Below, piece after piece: positions 18,100 through 26,760 of a stretch of DNA of 64,000 bases. This stretch comes from Microbaculum marinum (GTDB taxonomy: Bacteria; Pseudomonadota; Alphaproteobacteria; Rhizobiales; Tepidamorphaceae), in the NCBI RefSeq assembly GCF_042646165.1, contig NZ_JBHRTC010000012.1; one strand, given 5' to 3'. A program made the position numbers and the translations under genes. Positions within the stretch are counted from its first letter, which is position 1, and each line of letters starts with the position of its first letter. The notes under the pieces were generated by a model. It had not been told where the DNA came from, ran no database searches, and was given only the letters and a program-made list of their open reading frames with translations.

Positions 18100-19893
18100 A
18101 TGCCGACCTACAAGGCGCCCGTCGAGGACGTGCTTTTCCTGCTCAACGATGTCCTGGGCATCGAGCGCTACAACAACATTCCCGGCTTCGCCGATGCGAC
18201 ACCGGACGTGGTCAAGGCGATTCTCGAGGAGGGCGGACGCCTCTGCGAGGAGGTGCTGCAGCCGCTGAACCGCGTCGGCGACACCGAGGGCTGCACCCGC
18301 CACGACGACGGAAGCGTCACCACGCCGCCCGGCTTCAAGGACGCCTACCGGCAGTTCGCCGACGGCGGCTGGGTCGGGCTTTCGGCCGATCCCAAATATG
18401 GCGGCCAGGGCCTGCCGCACACTCTGTCGGCGGCGATGAACGAGTTCGTCGCCTCCGCCAACATCGCCTTCGGCATGTATCCCGGCCTGACCCAGGGCGC
18501 GATCGCCGCGCTGACCATCCACGGCAGCGACGAGCAGAAGGCGCTCTACCTGCCCAAACTCGTCTCCGGCGAATGGCTCGGCACGATGAACCTGACCGAG
18601 CCGCACTGCGGCACGGACCTCGGCCTGCTGAAGACCAGGGCCGTGCCGAACGGCGACGGGTCCTACGCGATCACCGGCACCAAGATCTTCATCTCGGCCG
18701 GCGAACACGACCTCTCCGACAACATCATCCACCTGGTGCTGGCCCGGATCGAGGGCGCGCCGGAGGGCACCAAGGGAATTTCGCTGTTCGTGGTGCCGAA
18801 GGTGCTGCCCACTCCGGACGGCGGCCTGGGCGAGCGCAATGCGCTGGGCTGCGGTGCGCTGGAAGAAAAGATGGGCATCCACGGCAATGCCACCTGCGTC
18901 ATGAACTACGACGGCGCCCAGGGGTGGCTGGTCGGCGAGGCCGACAAGGGGCTCCGGGCGATGTTCACGATGATGAACGAGGCCCGGCTCGGCGTCGGCA
19001 TCCAGGGCCTGTCGCAGTCGGAAGTCGCCTACCAGAACGCCGTCACCTACGCCAGGGACCGGCTGCAGGGGCGTTCTCTCACCGGGCCCAAGGCTCCCGA
19101 CAAGCCGGCCGACCCGATCATCGTCCATCCCGACGTGCGCCGGATGCTGATGAACATGAAGGCGTTCAACGAGGCGGCCCGCGCGCTCGTCCTGTGGACG
19201 GCGATCAAGGGCGACGTCTCGCACCGCGGCTCGGACCAGGCCGAGCGGCAGGCGGCAGAGGACCTGATGGGCCTGATGACGCCGGTCATCAAGGGCGTTC
19301 TGACCGATACCGGCTTCCAGAACACGGTCGCCGCCCAGCAGGTCTACGGCGGGCACGGCTACATCGCCGAATGGGGCATGGAACAGTTCGTCCGCGATGC
19401 ACGGATCGCGATGATCTACGAGGGCGCCAACGGGATCCAGGCGCTCGACCTCGTCGGCCGCAAGCTCGCGGCCAACGGCGGCCGTGCCGTCATGGCGTGG
19501 TTCAAGGAGGTCGGCGAGTTCGTCTCGGAGCACAAGGACGACGAGGCGATGGCGCCCTATGTCGGCCCGCTCAAGTCCGGTCTCGATGCGCTGCAGCAGG
19601 CGACCATGTGGTTCATGCAGAACGCCATGGCCAAGCCGGACAATGCCGGGGCCGGATCGACGGACTACATGCATCTGATGGGCCTCGTCGCGCTGGGCTA
19701 CATGTGGGCGCAGATGGCCAGGGCCTCGCTTGCGGCGCTCGACGGCGGCGCGGAGAACGCCTCGTTCCACGAGACAAAGCTCAAGACAGGCCGCTACTAC
19801 ATGGAACGCGTCATGCCGGAGGCGCAGGCGCATCTGGCGCGGATAACGTCCGGCGCGGATTCGCTGATGGCGCTCGACGCCGAATCGTTCTGA
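18100..19893 (+). CDS. Acyl-CoA dehydrogenase with C-terminal extension
   Basis: A flavoprotein of 597 residues that introduces the 2,3-double bond into acyl-CoAs. It is longer than the usual 380 residues because of an N-terminal segment (PVEDVLFLLNDVLG) and a C-terminal helical domain, the layout of the FadE/DmdC-type subgroup. Visible are the FAD and substrate loop MNLTEPHCGTDLG, the KIFISAGEHD segment and the catalytic Glu in IYEGANGIQALDL. Its strong ribosome site and 30-base distance from the MerR gene place it in the operon. DmdC-like activity on 3-methylmercaptopropionyl-CoA is possible, but the fatty-acid neighbours make an ordinary acyl substrate more likely. Confidence 0.88.
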   Translation: MPTYKAPVEDVLFLLNDVLGIERYNNIPGFADATPDVVKAILEEGGRLCEEVLQPLNRVGDTEGCTRHDDGSVTTPPGFKDAYRQFADGGWVGLSADPKYGGQGLPHTLSAAMNEFVASANIAFGMYPGLTQGAIAALTIHGSDEQKALYLPKLVSGEWLGTMNLTEPHCGTDLGLLKTRAVPNGDGSYAITGTKIFISAGEHDLSDNIIHLVLARIEGAPEGTKGISLFVVPKVLPTPDGGLGERNALGCGALEEKMGIHGNATCVMNYDGAQGWLVGEADKGLRAMFTMMNEARLGVGIQGLSQSEVAYQNAVTYARDRLQGRSLTGPKAPDKPADPIIVHPDVRRMLMNMKAFNEAARALVLWTAIKGDVSHRGSDQAERQAAEDLMGLMTPVIKGVLTDTGFQNTVAAQQVYGGHGYIAEWGMEQFVRDARIAMIYEGANGIQALDLVGRKLAANGGRAVMAWFKEVGEFVSEHKDDEAMAPYVGPLKSGLDALQQATMWFMQNAMAKPDNAGAGSTDYMHLMGLVALGYMWAQMARASLAALDGGAENASFHETKLKTGRYYMERVMPEAQAHLARITSGADSLMALDAESF

Positions 19894-19909
19894 GGGAGCC
19901 GAACAAAAG

Positions 19910-21067
19910 ATGACTGCACTCGACACCCCCCGCCCCGACTGGATGAGCGAGGACGTCGTCCTCCTCGAGGAACAGTCGCGCCGCTTCTTCGACAACGAGA
20001 TCGTGCCGCATCTCGACGAGTGGCTCGACGAGGGCATCGTGCCGCGCTGGGCATGGGAGAAGACGGGCGAGGCGGGGCTGCTGGGCGCGTCCATGCCCGA
20101 GGAATACGGCGGCTCGGGCGGGACCTTCGCGCACGAGGCGGTGATCACCTACCAGCTCGGCATGGCCGGCCTCGATTCCTTCGGGATCGCGCTGCACAAC
20201 GCCATCGTCGCCCCCTACATCCTGCACCACGGGTCGGAAGACCAGAAGAAGCGCTGGCTGCCGAGGCTCGCCACCGGCGAGCTGATCGGGGCGATCGCGA
20301 TGACCGAGCCCGGCGCCGGCTCGGACCTGCAGGGCATCCGCACCACCGCGGTGCGCGACGGCAACCACTATTCGATCTCCGGCTCCAAGACCTTCATCAC
20401 CAACGGCCAGAACGCCAACCTGATCATCGTCGCCACCAAGACCGACCCGAGCGCCGGCGCCAGGGGCACGTCGCTGTTCGTGGTCGAGACCGACGAGGTG
20501 GAGGGCTTCCGGCGCGGCCGGAACCTCAAGAAGCTCGGCCTGAAGGCGCAGGACACATCCGAACTGTTCTTCGACGCGGTGCGCGTCCCCGCCGATGCCC
20601 TGCTCGGCCACGAGGAAGGCCAGGGTTTCGTCCAGATGATGACCGACCTGCCGCAGGAGCGCCTGCTGGTCGGCGTCCAGGCGATGGCGATGATCGAGCG
20701 CGCGCTCGAAGAGACGATCCGCTATGTCAAGGAACGCAAGGCGTTCGGCAAGGCGATCCTCGACTTCCAGAACACCCAGTTCGAACTCGCCGAGGCGAAG
20801 ACCGAGGCGACCGTGGCGAAGGTGTTCATGAACCACTGCATCGAGCAGCACGTCGCCGGCAGGCTCGATACCGTCACCGCCTCGATGGCGAAGTACTGGC
20901 TGACCGACCTGCAGTGCAAGATCGTCGATCAGTGCCTGCAGCTGTTCGGTGGCTACGGCTACATGGCGGAGTACCCCATTTCGCGGATGTTCCAGGATGC
21001 GCGCGTCCAGCGCATCTACGCCGGCACCAACGAGATCATGAAGGTGCTGATCGCGAGGAGCCTGTAG
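19910..21067 (+). CDS. Acyl-CoA dehydrogenase, long-chain/LCAD-like
   Basis: A standard-length acyl-CoA dehydrogenase of 385 residues. It has AMTEPGAGSDLQGI, the FITNGQNA loop and a C-terminal RIYAGTNEIMK. The usual catalytic Glu of the YEGT motif is Ala here; as in LCAD and isovaleryl-CoA dehydrogenase, the base is likely Glu263 (MIERALEETIRY). That points to long-chain or branched substrates. It sits 16 bases after the previous dehydrogenase with a GAGGGAG ribosome site, so the operon carries two dehydrogenases of different classes. Confidence 0.9.
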   Translation: MTALDTPRPDWMSEDVVLLEEQSRRFFDNEIVPHLDEWLDEGIVPRWAWEKTGEAGLLGASMPEEYGGSGGTFAHEAVITYQLGMAGLDSFGIALHNAIVAPYILHHGSEDQKKRWLPRLATGELIGAIAMTEPGAGSDLQGIRTTAVRDGNHYSISGSKTFITNGQNANLIIVATKTDPSAGARGTSLFVVETDEVEGFRRGRNLKKLGLKAQDTSELFFDAVRVPADALLGHEEGQGFVQMMTDLPQERLLVGVQAMAMIERALEETIRYVKERKAFGKAILDFQNTQFELAEAKTEATVAKVFMNHCIEQHVAGRLDTVTASMAKYWLTDLQCKIVDQCLQLFGGYGYMAEYPISRMFQDARVQRIYAGTNEIMKVLIARSL

Positions 21068-21188
21068 CTGCGTGACATGCATGACTGGCCCGCGTCGCTC
21101 GCAATGGCACCGACATTGATCGGCCCATACGCCGGTCCAGTTCATCGGATGCGGGCGCACGGACGCTTGACACACTAGGGAGGCTTCG

Positions 21189-22397
21189 ATGCCGGACTGC
21201 TTCATCTACGACCACGTGCGCACGCCGCGCGGCCGCGGCAAGAAGGACGGGAGCCTGCACGAGGTGACCGCGCTGGAGCTGGCCGCACAGACGCTGCGCG
21301 CGATCCGCGACCGTCACGAGCTCGACACCGGCCGGCTGGACGACGTCGTGCTCGGTTGCGTCGATCCGGTCGGCGAGGCCGGCGGGGACATCGCCCGGGC
21401 CGCCGTGCTCAAGGCCGGCTACGACCAGGAAGTGCCGGGCATCCAGATCAACCGGTTCTGCGCATCCGGCCTCGATGCCGTCAACTTCGCAGCCGGCGAG
21501 GTGATGTCGGGGCAGCACCAGATGACGATCGGCGGCGGCGTCGAGTCGATGAGCCGAGTGGGCATCGGCGCATCCGGCGGCGCCTGGCCGATGGACCCCT
21601 CGCTGGCGGTGCCCGCCTACTTCCTGCCGCAAGGCATCTCGGCGGACTTGATCGCCACGAAGCACGGCTTCTCGCGCGACGACGTCGACGCCTACGCGGT
21701 CGAAAGCCAGAAGCGGGCGGCGAACGCCTGGGAGAAGGGCTACTTCAGGAACTCGGTCGTGCCGGTGAAGGACATCAACGGCCTGACGGTCCTCGACCGT
21801 GACGAGCACATGCGCCCCGACACGACCATGCAGTCGCTGGCCGCGCTCAATCCCTCCTTCGTCCAGATGGGCGAACTCGGCGGTTTTGACGCGGTGGCGA
21901 TCCAGCGCTATCCCGAAATCGAGGAGATCAACCACGTCCACCACGCCGGCAACTCGTCCGGCATCGTCGACGGGGCGGCCGCGGTGCTGCTCGGCTCGAA
22001 GGCCGCCGGCAGGAAGGCCGGACTCGAACCCCGCGCCCGCATCAGGGCGTTCGCCAATATCGGCTCGGAACCGGCGATCATGCTGACCGGCCCCCTGGCG
22101 GTCACAGAGAAGGTCCTGAAGAAGGCGAAGATGACGCTCGACGACATCGATCTCATCGAGATCAACGAGGCCTTCGCCTCGGTCGTGCTGCGCTTCATGC
22201 AGTATTTCGACGTCGACGGCTCCAAGGTGAACGTCAATGGCGGCGCCATCGCCATGGGCCATCCGCTCGGCGCAACCGGCGCGATGATCATGGGCACGGT
22301 CATCGACGAACTGGAGCGCACCGGCAAGCAGACCGCGCTGGTCACGCTGTGCATAGGCGCCGGCATGGGGACCGCGACCATCATTGAGCGGGTGTGA
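21189..22397 (+). CDS. Acetyl-CoA C-acyltransferase (thiolase)
   Basis: A thiolase of 402 residues that cleaves 3-ketoacyl-CoA with CoA to acetyl-CoA and a shortened acyl-CoA. The nucleophilic Cys91 lies in NRFCASGLDAV; the second active-site blocks NVNGGAIAMGHPLGATGA and CIGAGMG near the C-terminus are intact. A strong AGGGAGG site precedes the ATG. The 121 bases between it and the previous gene are the widest spacing in this operon and could hold a secondary promoter, but no clear one is seen. With the FadB-type enzyme downstream it supplies the last beta-oxidation step. Confidence 0.9.
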   Translation: MPDCFIYDHVRTPRGRGKKDGSLHEVTALELAAQTLRAIRDRHELDTGRLDDVVLGCVDPVGEAGGDIARAAVLKAGYDQEVPGIQINRFCASGLDAVNFAAGEVMSGQHQMTIGGGVESMSRVGIGASGGAWPMDPSLAVPAYFLPQGISADLIATKHGFSRDDVDAYAVESQKRAANAWEKGYFRNSVVPVKDINGLTVLDRDEHMRPDTTMQSLAALNPSFVQMGELGGFDAVAIQRYPEIEEINHVHHAGNSSGIVDGAAAVLLGSKAAGRKAGLEPRARIRAFANIGSEPAIMLTGPLAVTEKVLKKAKMTLDDIDLIEINEAFASVVLRFMQYFDVDGSKVNVNGGAIAMGHPLGATGAMIMGTVIDELERTGKQTALVTLCIGAGMGTATIIERV

Positions 22398-22404
22398 GAG
22401 CCTC

Positions 22405-22866
22405 ATGCCCAGGATCGACATCGCCTCGCTGCCCGAGCGCAACACCACCGCCTATCCCGAGCCGTTCCGCCGGACCGTCGCCGGCCGCTTCAAGACGGCG
22501 CTCGGTGACGCCGTCGCGCTGAGCCAGTTCGGCGTCAACCTCACGCGGATCGCACCGGGATCGGCCTCCTCCGAGCGCCACTGGCACGAGAACGAGGACG
22601 AGTTCGTCTATGTGCTCGAGGGCGAGCTGGTGCTGGTCGAGGACGACGGCGAAACCGTGCTGAAGCCCGGCGACGCGGCCGCCTTCAAGGCGGGAGTCGC
22701 CAACGGCCATCACCTGGTCAACCGCTCGGATCGCGATGCCCTGATCCTCGAGGTCGGCACGCGGGCGGCATCGGAAATCGCGCACTATCCCGACGTGGAT
22801 CTGGCCGGTGTGAAGGACGAGGCCGGCTTCCACTTCAGCAGCAAGTCCGGCGAGCCATACGCCTGA
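22405..22866 (+). CDS. Cupin domain protein
   Basis: A small single-domain cupin of 153 residues. The first cupin motif is complete: His-x-His (HWHENEDEF) with the following Glu and Gly (VYVLEGELV), then the second motif around GVANGHHLVN, so a bound metal is expected. I use the ATG 8 bases after the thiolase stop; a TTG upstream would overlap the thiolase gene. It lies inside the beta-oxidation operon between thiolase and the FadB-type gene. Function is unknown; the position suggests a link to an acyl substrate or its sensing, but that is inference only. Confidence 0.75.
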   Translation: MPRIDIASLPERNTTAYPEPFRRTVAGRFKTALGDAVALSQFGVNLTRIAPGSASSERHWHENEDEFVYVLEGELVLVEDDGETVLKPGDAAAFKAGVANGHHLVNRSDRDALILEVGTRAASEIAHYPDVDLAGVKDEAGFHFSSKSGEPYA

Positions 22867-22888
22867 ACCCATTCCACGGGGAAACGCC

Positions 22889-25105
22889 ATGACCTACAAG
22901 AACTTCACTGTCGATGTCGACGCCGACGGCATAGCGCTCGTTACCTGGGACATGCCAGACAGGTCGATGAACGTGTTCGAAGCTTCGGTCATGGACGAGA
23001 TCGGGCGGATCATCGAGACCGTCGCGTCGGACGACTCCATCAAGGGGGCCGTCGTCACCTCCGGCAAGGAAACGTTCTCGGGCGGCGCCGACCTGGCGAT
23101 GCTTCAGGGCCTGCTCGGCGCCTTCCACGAGATGCGCGCGTCGGACGAGACCGCCGCGATGCAGCGGATGTTCGACGAAAGCCGCCGCATGTCGCAGCTC
23201 TGGCGCCGGCTTGAGACTTCGGGCAAGCCCTGGGTCGCCGCCATCAACGGCACCGCGATGGGCGGGGCATTCGAGCTGGCGCTGGCCTGCCATCACCGGG
23301 TCGCCTCGGAGAACGACAAGACCAGGCTGGCGCTGCCGGAGGTCAAGGTCGGCATCTTCCCCGGCGCCGGCGGCACCCAGCGCGTGCCGCGCATGGTTCC
23401 GACCGCCGATGCGCTGCAGTTCCTGCTGAAGGGAAGCGAACTGAAGGTCGGCCAGGCGAAGGCCATGAAGCTGATCGACGAGGTGGTGTCCGCCGACCGG
23501 CTGATCGAGACCGCAAGGGCCTGGATCCGCGACGGTGGCAAGGGCGTGCAGCCCTGGGACAAGGACGGCTTCAGGCTGCCCGGCGGCCAGGTCTATTCGC
23601 CCGCAGGCTTCCAGACCTTCCCGCCCGCCAACGCCATCTACCGGCGCGAGACATACGACAACTACCCCGCCGCCCGCGCCATCATGTCCTGCGTCTACGA
23701 AGGCCTGATGCTGCCGCTGGACCAGGCGCTCACCGTCGAGTCCCGCTACTTCGCCCATGTCCTGCAGACGAAGGAAGCGGCCTCGATGATCCGCTCGCTG
23801 TTCGTCTCGATGCAGGAGCTCAACAAGGGCGCCCGCCGCCCCGCCGACGTGCCGCCGTCGAAGATCAGGAAGGTCGGCATCCTCGGCGCCGGCTTCATGG
23901 GCGCCGGCATCGCCTACGTCACGGCGCGCGCCGGCATCGAGGTGGTGCTGATCGACAGGGACGTGGAGTCTGCCGAGCGCGGCAAGGCCTATTCCGACAC
24001 GCTGGTGTCGAAGGCCGTCAGCCGCGGCCGCTCGACGCCGGAGGCGAAGGAGGCGCTGCTGTCGCGCATTCAGACCTCCGCCGACTACGCAGACCTGGAG
24101 GGCTGCGACCTCGTCATCGAGGCGGTGTTCGAGGACAAGTCGATCAAGGCCGACGTCACCCAGAAGACCGAGGCCGTGATCGGCAAGACGGCGGTGTTCG
24201 GCACCAACACCTCGACGCTGCCGATCAGCGATCTCGCAAAGGCGAGCGCCCGGCCGGCGAACTTCATCGGCATCCATTTCTTCTCGCCCGTCGACAAGAT
24301 GATGCTCGTCGAAATCATCATGGGCAGGAAGACCGGCGACGAGGCGCTCGCGCTGGCGCTCGACTACTGCCGGGCGATCCGCAAGACGCCGATCGTGGTC
24401 AACGATTCGCGCGGCTTCTACACCTCGCGCGTGGTCGGGACATACATCCGCGAGGGGCACCTGATGCTGATGGAGGGCGTGCCCGCCGCGATGATCGAGA
24501 ATGTCGGCCGCATGGCCGGGATGCCGGTCGGTCCGCTGTCGCTCAACGACGAGGTTGCCGTCGATCTGGCCTGGAAGATCCTGCAGGCGACAAAGCAGGA
24601 TCTCGGCGAAAAGGGCGTCGACCCGCGCCAGGAGGAACTGCTGGAAGAGATGGTCGTCAAGCGCGGCCGCCTCGGCCGCAAGAACGGCAAGGGCTTCTAC
24701 GACTATCCCGACAAGGGCAAGAAGCACCTGTGGCCGGATCTTGCCGAGCTCCAGCCGGAGCATCTCGACCCGGACTCAGTCGACGTCGAGGAGATCAAGC
24801 ACCGGCTGCTGGTGATCCAGGCGCTGGAGACGGCGCGCTGCTTCGCCGAGGGGGTGCTGACCGATGTGCGCGAGGCGGATGTCGGCTCGATCCTCGGCTT
24901 CGGCTACGCGCCGTTTTCCGGCGGCACGCTGAGCTACATCGACAACATGGGCGTCGCGGCCTTCGTGGAACTCTGCAACAGGCTCGCCCGCAGGCACGGC
25001 CCGCGCTTCCGGCCGAACAAGCTGCTCAGGGAGGTGGCGGCGAACGGCGAGACCTTCTACGGCCGCTTCCCGCCGGGCGGCGCCGCGCGCAACAAGGCCG
25101 CGTGA
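22889..25105 (+). CDS. Enoyl-CoA hydratase/3-hydroxyacyl-CoA dehydrogenase fusion (FadB/FadJ type)
   Basis: A 738-residue multifunctional beta-oxidation enzyme. The N-terminal crotonase domain (about 1-190) has both catalytic Glu positions, in GGAFELALA and LPEVKVGIFPG. After a linker, the NAD-binding domain begins at VGILGAGFMGAGIAY (about 330), with the dehydrogenase His in FIGIHFFSPV. Two C-terminal dehydrogenase helical domains follow, with NDSRGFYTSRV and GRLGRKNGKGFYDY. The gene closes the operon, providing hydration and oxidation between the dehydrogenases and the thiolase upstream. No acyl-CoA ligase is in the cluster. Confidence 0.92.
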   Translation: MTYKNFTVDVDADGIALVTWDMPDRSMNVFEASVMDEIGRIIETVASDDSIKGAVVTSGKETFSGGADLAMLQGLLGAFHEMRASDETAAMQRMFDESRRMSQLWRRLETSGKPWVAAINGTAMGGAFELALACHHRVASENDKTRLALPEVKVGIFPGAGGTQRVPRMVPTADALQFLLKGSELKVGQAKAMKLIDEVVSADRLIETARAWIRDGGKGVQPWDKDGFRLPGGQVYSPAGFQTFPPANAIYRRETYDNYPAARAIMSCVYEGLMLPLDQALTVESRYFAHVLQTKEAASMIRSLFVSMQELNKGARRPADVPPSKIRKVGILGAGFMGAGIAYVTARAGIEVVLIDRDVESAERGKAYSDTLVSKAVSRGRSTPEAKEALLSRIQTSADYADLEGCDLVIEAVFEDKSIKADVTQKTEAVIGKTAVFGTNTSTLPISDLAKASARPANFIGIHFFSPVDKMMLVEIIMGRKTGDEALALALDYCRAIRKTPIVVNDSRGFYTSRVVGTYIREGHLMLMEGVPAAMIENVGRMAGMPVGPLSLNDEVAVDLAWKILQATKQDLGEKGVDPRQEELLEEMVVKRGRLGRKNGKGFYDYPDKGKKHLWPDLAELQPEHLDPDSVDVEEIKHRLLVIQALETARCFAEGVLTDVREADVGSILGFGYAPFSGGTLSYIDNMGVAAFVELCNRLARRHGPRFRPNKLLREVAANGETFYGRFPPGGAARNKAA

Positions 25106-25533
25106 CGGGCAGGCGGTACCGGTAGCAGCCGGTTTCCGCAATCGGGCGGCATCGAGCNNNNNNNNNNNNNNNNNNNNNNNNNNNNNNNNNNNNNNCATCT
25201 CTCCCCCGCAAGGGGGGAGAGGGGCGCAAGGCGCCTCCCACGAAGACACGGAGACGCCTGGTCGCGCAGCAAGTGCCAACATGTCCGCTGACGACAAGCG
25301 GTGGCCAAAAGGGACCCTCTCCCCCCTTGCGGGGGAGAGATGGAGAGGGGGGTACGCCGCGCTAGCGGCGACGGACGCGACGCTTGGGCAGGGGTGTGCC
25401 GGCCCTCGCCTCGCGTTGACGAAACCGTGTTTCCCTTGTCCGAATCGGTGTGCCAATCGCGCGGCTGCGCTACTATGATCGCCGCGGCAGGCAGACGCGC
25501 CTTCGGCGGAAGGCGGCAACGCGAGGGGAGAGC
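25106..25533. repeat. Assembly gap and perfect 28-bp inverted repeat
   Basis: No gene is present. Bases 25158-25195 are 38 N. Starting right after the N run, a 28-base arm at 25196-25223 is repeated exactly in reverse complement at 25315-25342, with 91 bases between. Each arm is itself a palindrome (CTCTCCCCC-GCAA-GGGGGGAGAG type), the form of the abundant intergenic mosaic elements of rhizobia. The gap probably reflects failure to assemble through this fold. The rest, up to 25533, shows only the ribosome site GAGGGGAG of the next gene. Confidence 0.75.
25158..25195. other. Run of 38 undetermined bases
   Basis: An assembly gap whose true length may differ from 38. Continuity of the two sides is a scaffold join, not read sequence. 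It sits against the left arm of the inverted repeat, which explains why it could not be closed. No coding sequence is interrupted. Confidence 0.95.
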
Positions 25534-26151
25534 ATGACGCCCAGGATCGAATACTTCTTCACGTCCGTTTCGCCGTGGTCCTATCTCGGCCACGACGCGT
25601 TCGTGTCGATTGCCGGGAAACATGGCGCGGAAATCGTCTACAAGCCGGTCAATCTCGGAAAGGTGTTTCCCGAAACGGGGGGCCTGCCGCTCGCCAAGCG
25701 GGCGCCGGCCCGGCAGAAGTACCGGATATTCGAGCTGAAGCGCTGGAGGGAGAAGCGGGGATTGCCGATCAACATCCAGCCCGCCCACTTTCCAACCGAC
25801 CCGACGCTTGCCGATTGCTCGGTGCTCGCCATCGCCGCGGCAGGGAAGGATCCGGCCGGCTTTCTGGCCGGCGCCTATCGGGCGGTCTGGGCTGAAGATC
25901 GCGAAATTGCCGATGAGTCCGTCGTGACGGCGCTGCTGGCAGATGCCGGTCATGACGCACAGGCGATCCTCGACGCAGCAAAGAGCGACGAGATCGGTAC
26001 CGTCTACGAGGCGAACGCCAGAGAGGCGGTCGAAAGATCCGTCTTCGGCGCGCCCACCTATATCCTGAACGGAGAACCGTTCTGGGGACAGGATCGCATC
26101 GACCTGCTTGCCGACGCGCTTGCGAGCGGCCGGGACCCTTATACGGACTGA
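25534..26151 (+). CDS. 2-hydroxychromene-2-carboxylate isomerase-like protein (DsbA fold)
   Basis: A 205-residue protein of the DsbA/kappa-class thioredoxin fold, HCCA-isomerase branch. It has the N-terminal active-site segment YFFTSVSPWSYLG with Ser in place of the redox Cys, the internal FPTDPTLADCSVL part, and the late FGAPTYILNGEPFWGQDRI motif (cis-Pro). Such enzymes use glutathione to isomerise aromatic breakdown intermediates, but many homologues are of unknown substrate. No naphthalene-pathway gene is nearby. The start is the ATG with a GAGGGGAG site; an upstream GC-rich leader was excluded. Confidence 0.82.
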   Translation: MTPRIEYFFTSVSPWSYLGHDAFVSIAGKHGAEIVYKPVNLGKVFPETGGLPLAKRAPARQKYRIFELKRWREKRGLPINIQPAHFPTDPTLADCSVLAIAAAGKDPAGFLAGAYRAVWAEDREIADESVVTALLADAGHDAQAILDAAKSDEIGTVYEANAREAVERSVFGAPTYILNGEPFWGQDRIDLLADALASGRDPYTD

Positions 26152-26241
26152 GGGTCCCGCGGCGCGAGGGGGCGCGGGTTTGTCGCGCCGCCATCGCGCC
26201 ACTAGGTTAACCTCACGGGGGCGGTGAAACGGAGCCGATCA

Positions 26242-26751
26242 ATGCGCCGGATTCTGATGGTGCTCACGGTATGTGTCGCGACCGCTCCGGCGCTCGCGCA
26301 GGAAACGGTGCCTGACACGGAGGGTGGCCAGTACATCCTTCGCCGCGTCGACGGCGGGCTGATGCGGGTCGACCGGGAAACCGGGATGACGTCCTTCTGC
26401 CGCAAGCGCGATGCGGCCTGGGTATGCGAGGTCGTCGCCGACGACCGGGTTGCGCTCGAGGAAGAGATCGAGCGGCTGTCCAGCGACAATTCCAAGCTTG
26501 CGATCGAGATCGGGCGGCTCAAGGACCGCATCGACATGCTCGAGGCGCGCCTGGAGGAAACGCCGCAGGCCGGGCCCGAGGCAGGCGACCCGAAAGCCGG
26601 CGACCCGAAAGCCGGCGACGATCAGTCGGCGTTCGACTTTCCCTCCGACGAGGAAATGGACCAGGTCATGAAGTCCTTCGAGTCCATGATGCACCGCTTC
26701 CTCGACATGATGCGCGACCTGCGCGAGGAATACGACCCCGACAAGACGTGA
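26242..26751 (+). CDS. Exported coiled-coil protein of unknown function
   Basis: A 169-residue protein with a signal peptide (about 1-18, cut after ALAQ), a short beta-rich region with two Cys (FCRKRD...WVCEV) that may form a disulfide, a coiled coil (about 66-100, LEEEIERL, LKDRIDML), and an acidic C-terminus. Within it, DPKAG is repeated by an exact 15-base direct repeat (26584-26613). GGAG lies seven bases before the chosen ATG; a GTG at 26224 would give six extra residues. It is likely periplasmic or envelope-associated. I do not recognise a named family beyond small rhizobial exported proteins. Confidence 0.7.
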   Translation: MRRILMVLTVCVATAPALAQETVPDTEGGQYILRRVDGGLMRVDRETGMTSFCRKRDAAWVCEVVADDRVALEEEIERLSSDNSKLAIEIGRLKDRIDMLEARLEETPQAGPEAGDPKAGDPKAGDDQSAFDFPSDEEMDQVMKSFESMMHRFLDMMRDLREEYDPDKT

Positions 26752-26760
26752 TGGAGGCGA

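Noticed and set aside
18082..20148. A leftward open frame of 688 codons opposite the acyl-CoA dehydrogenases
   Set aside because: It is antisense to two complete enzymes with active-site motifs and has no domain of its own.
22835..24763. A leftward open frame of 642 codons opposite the FadB-type gene
   Set aside because: Antisense shadow; the plus strand encodes all catalytic motifs.
25026..25519. Open frames running through the N run
   Set aside because: They depend on unknown bases and have no homology-like features.
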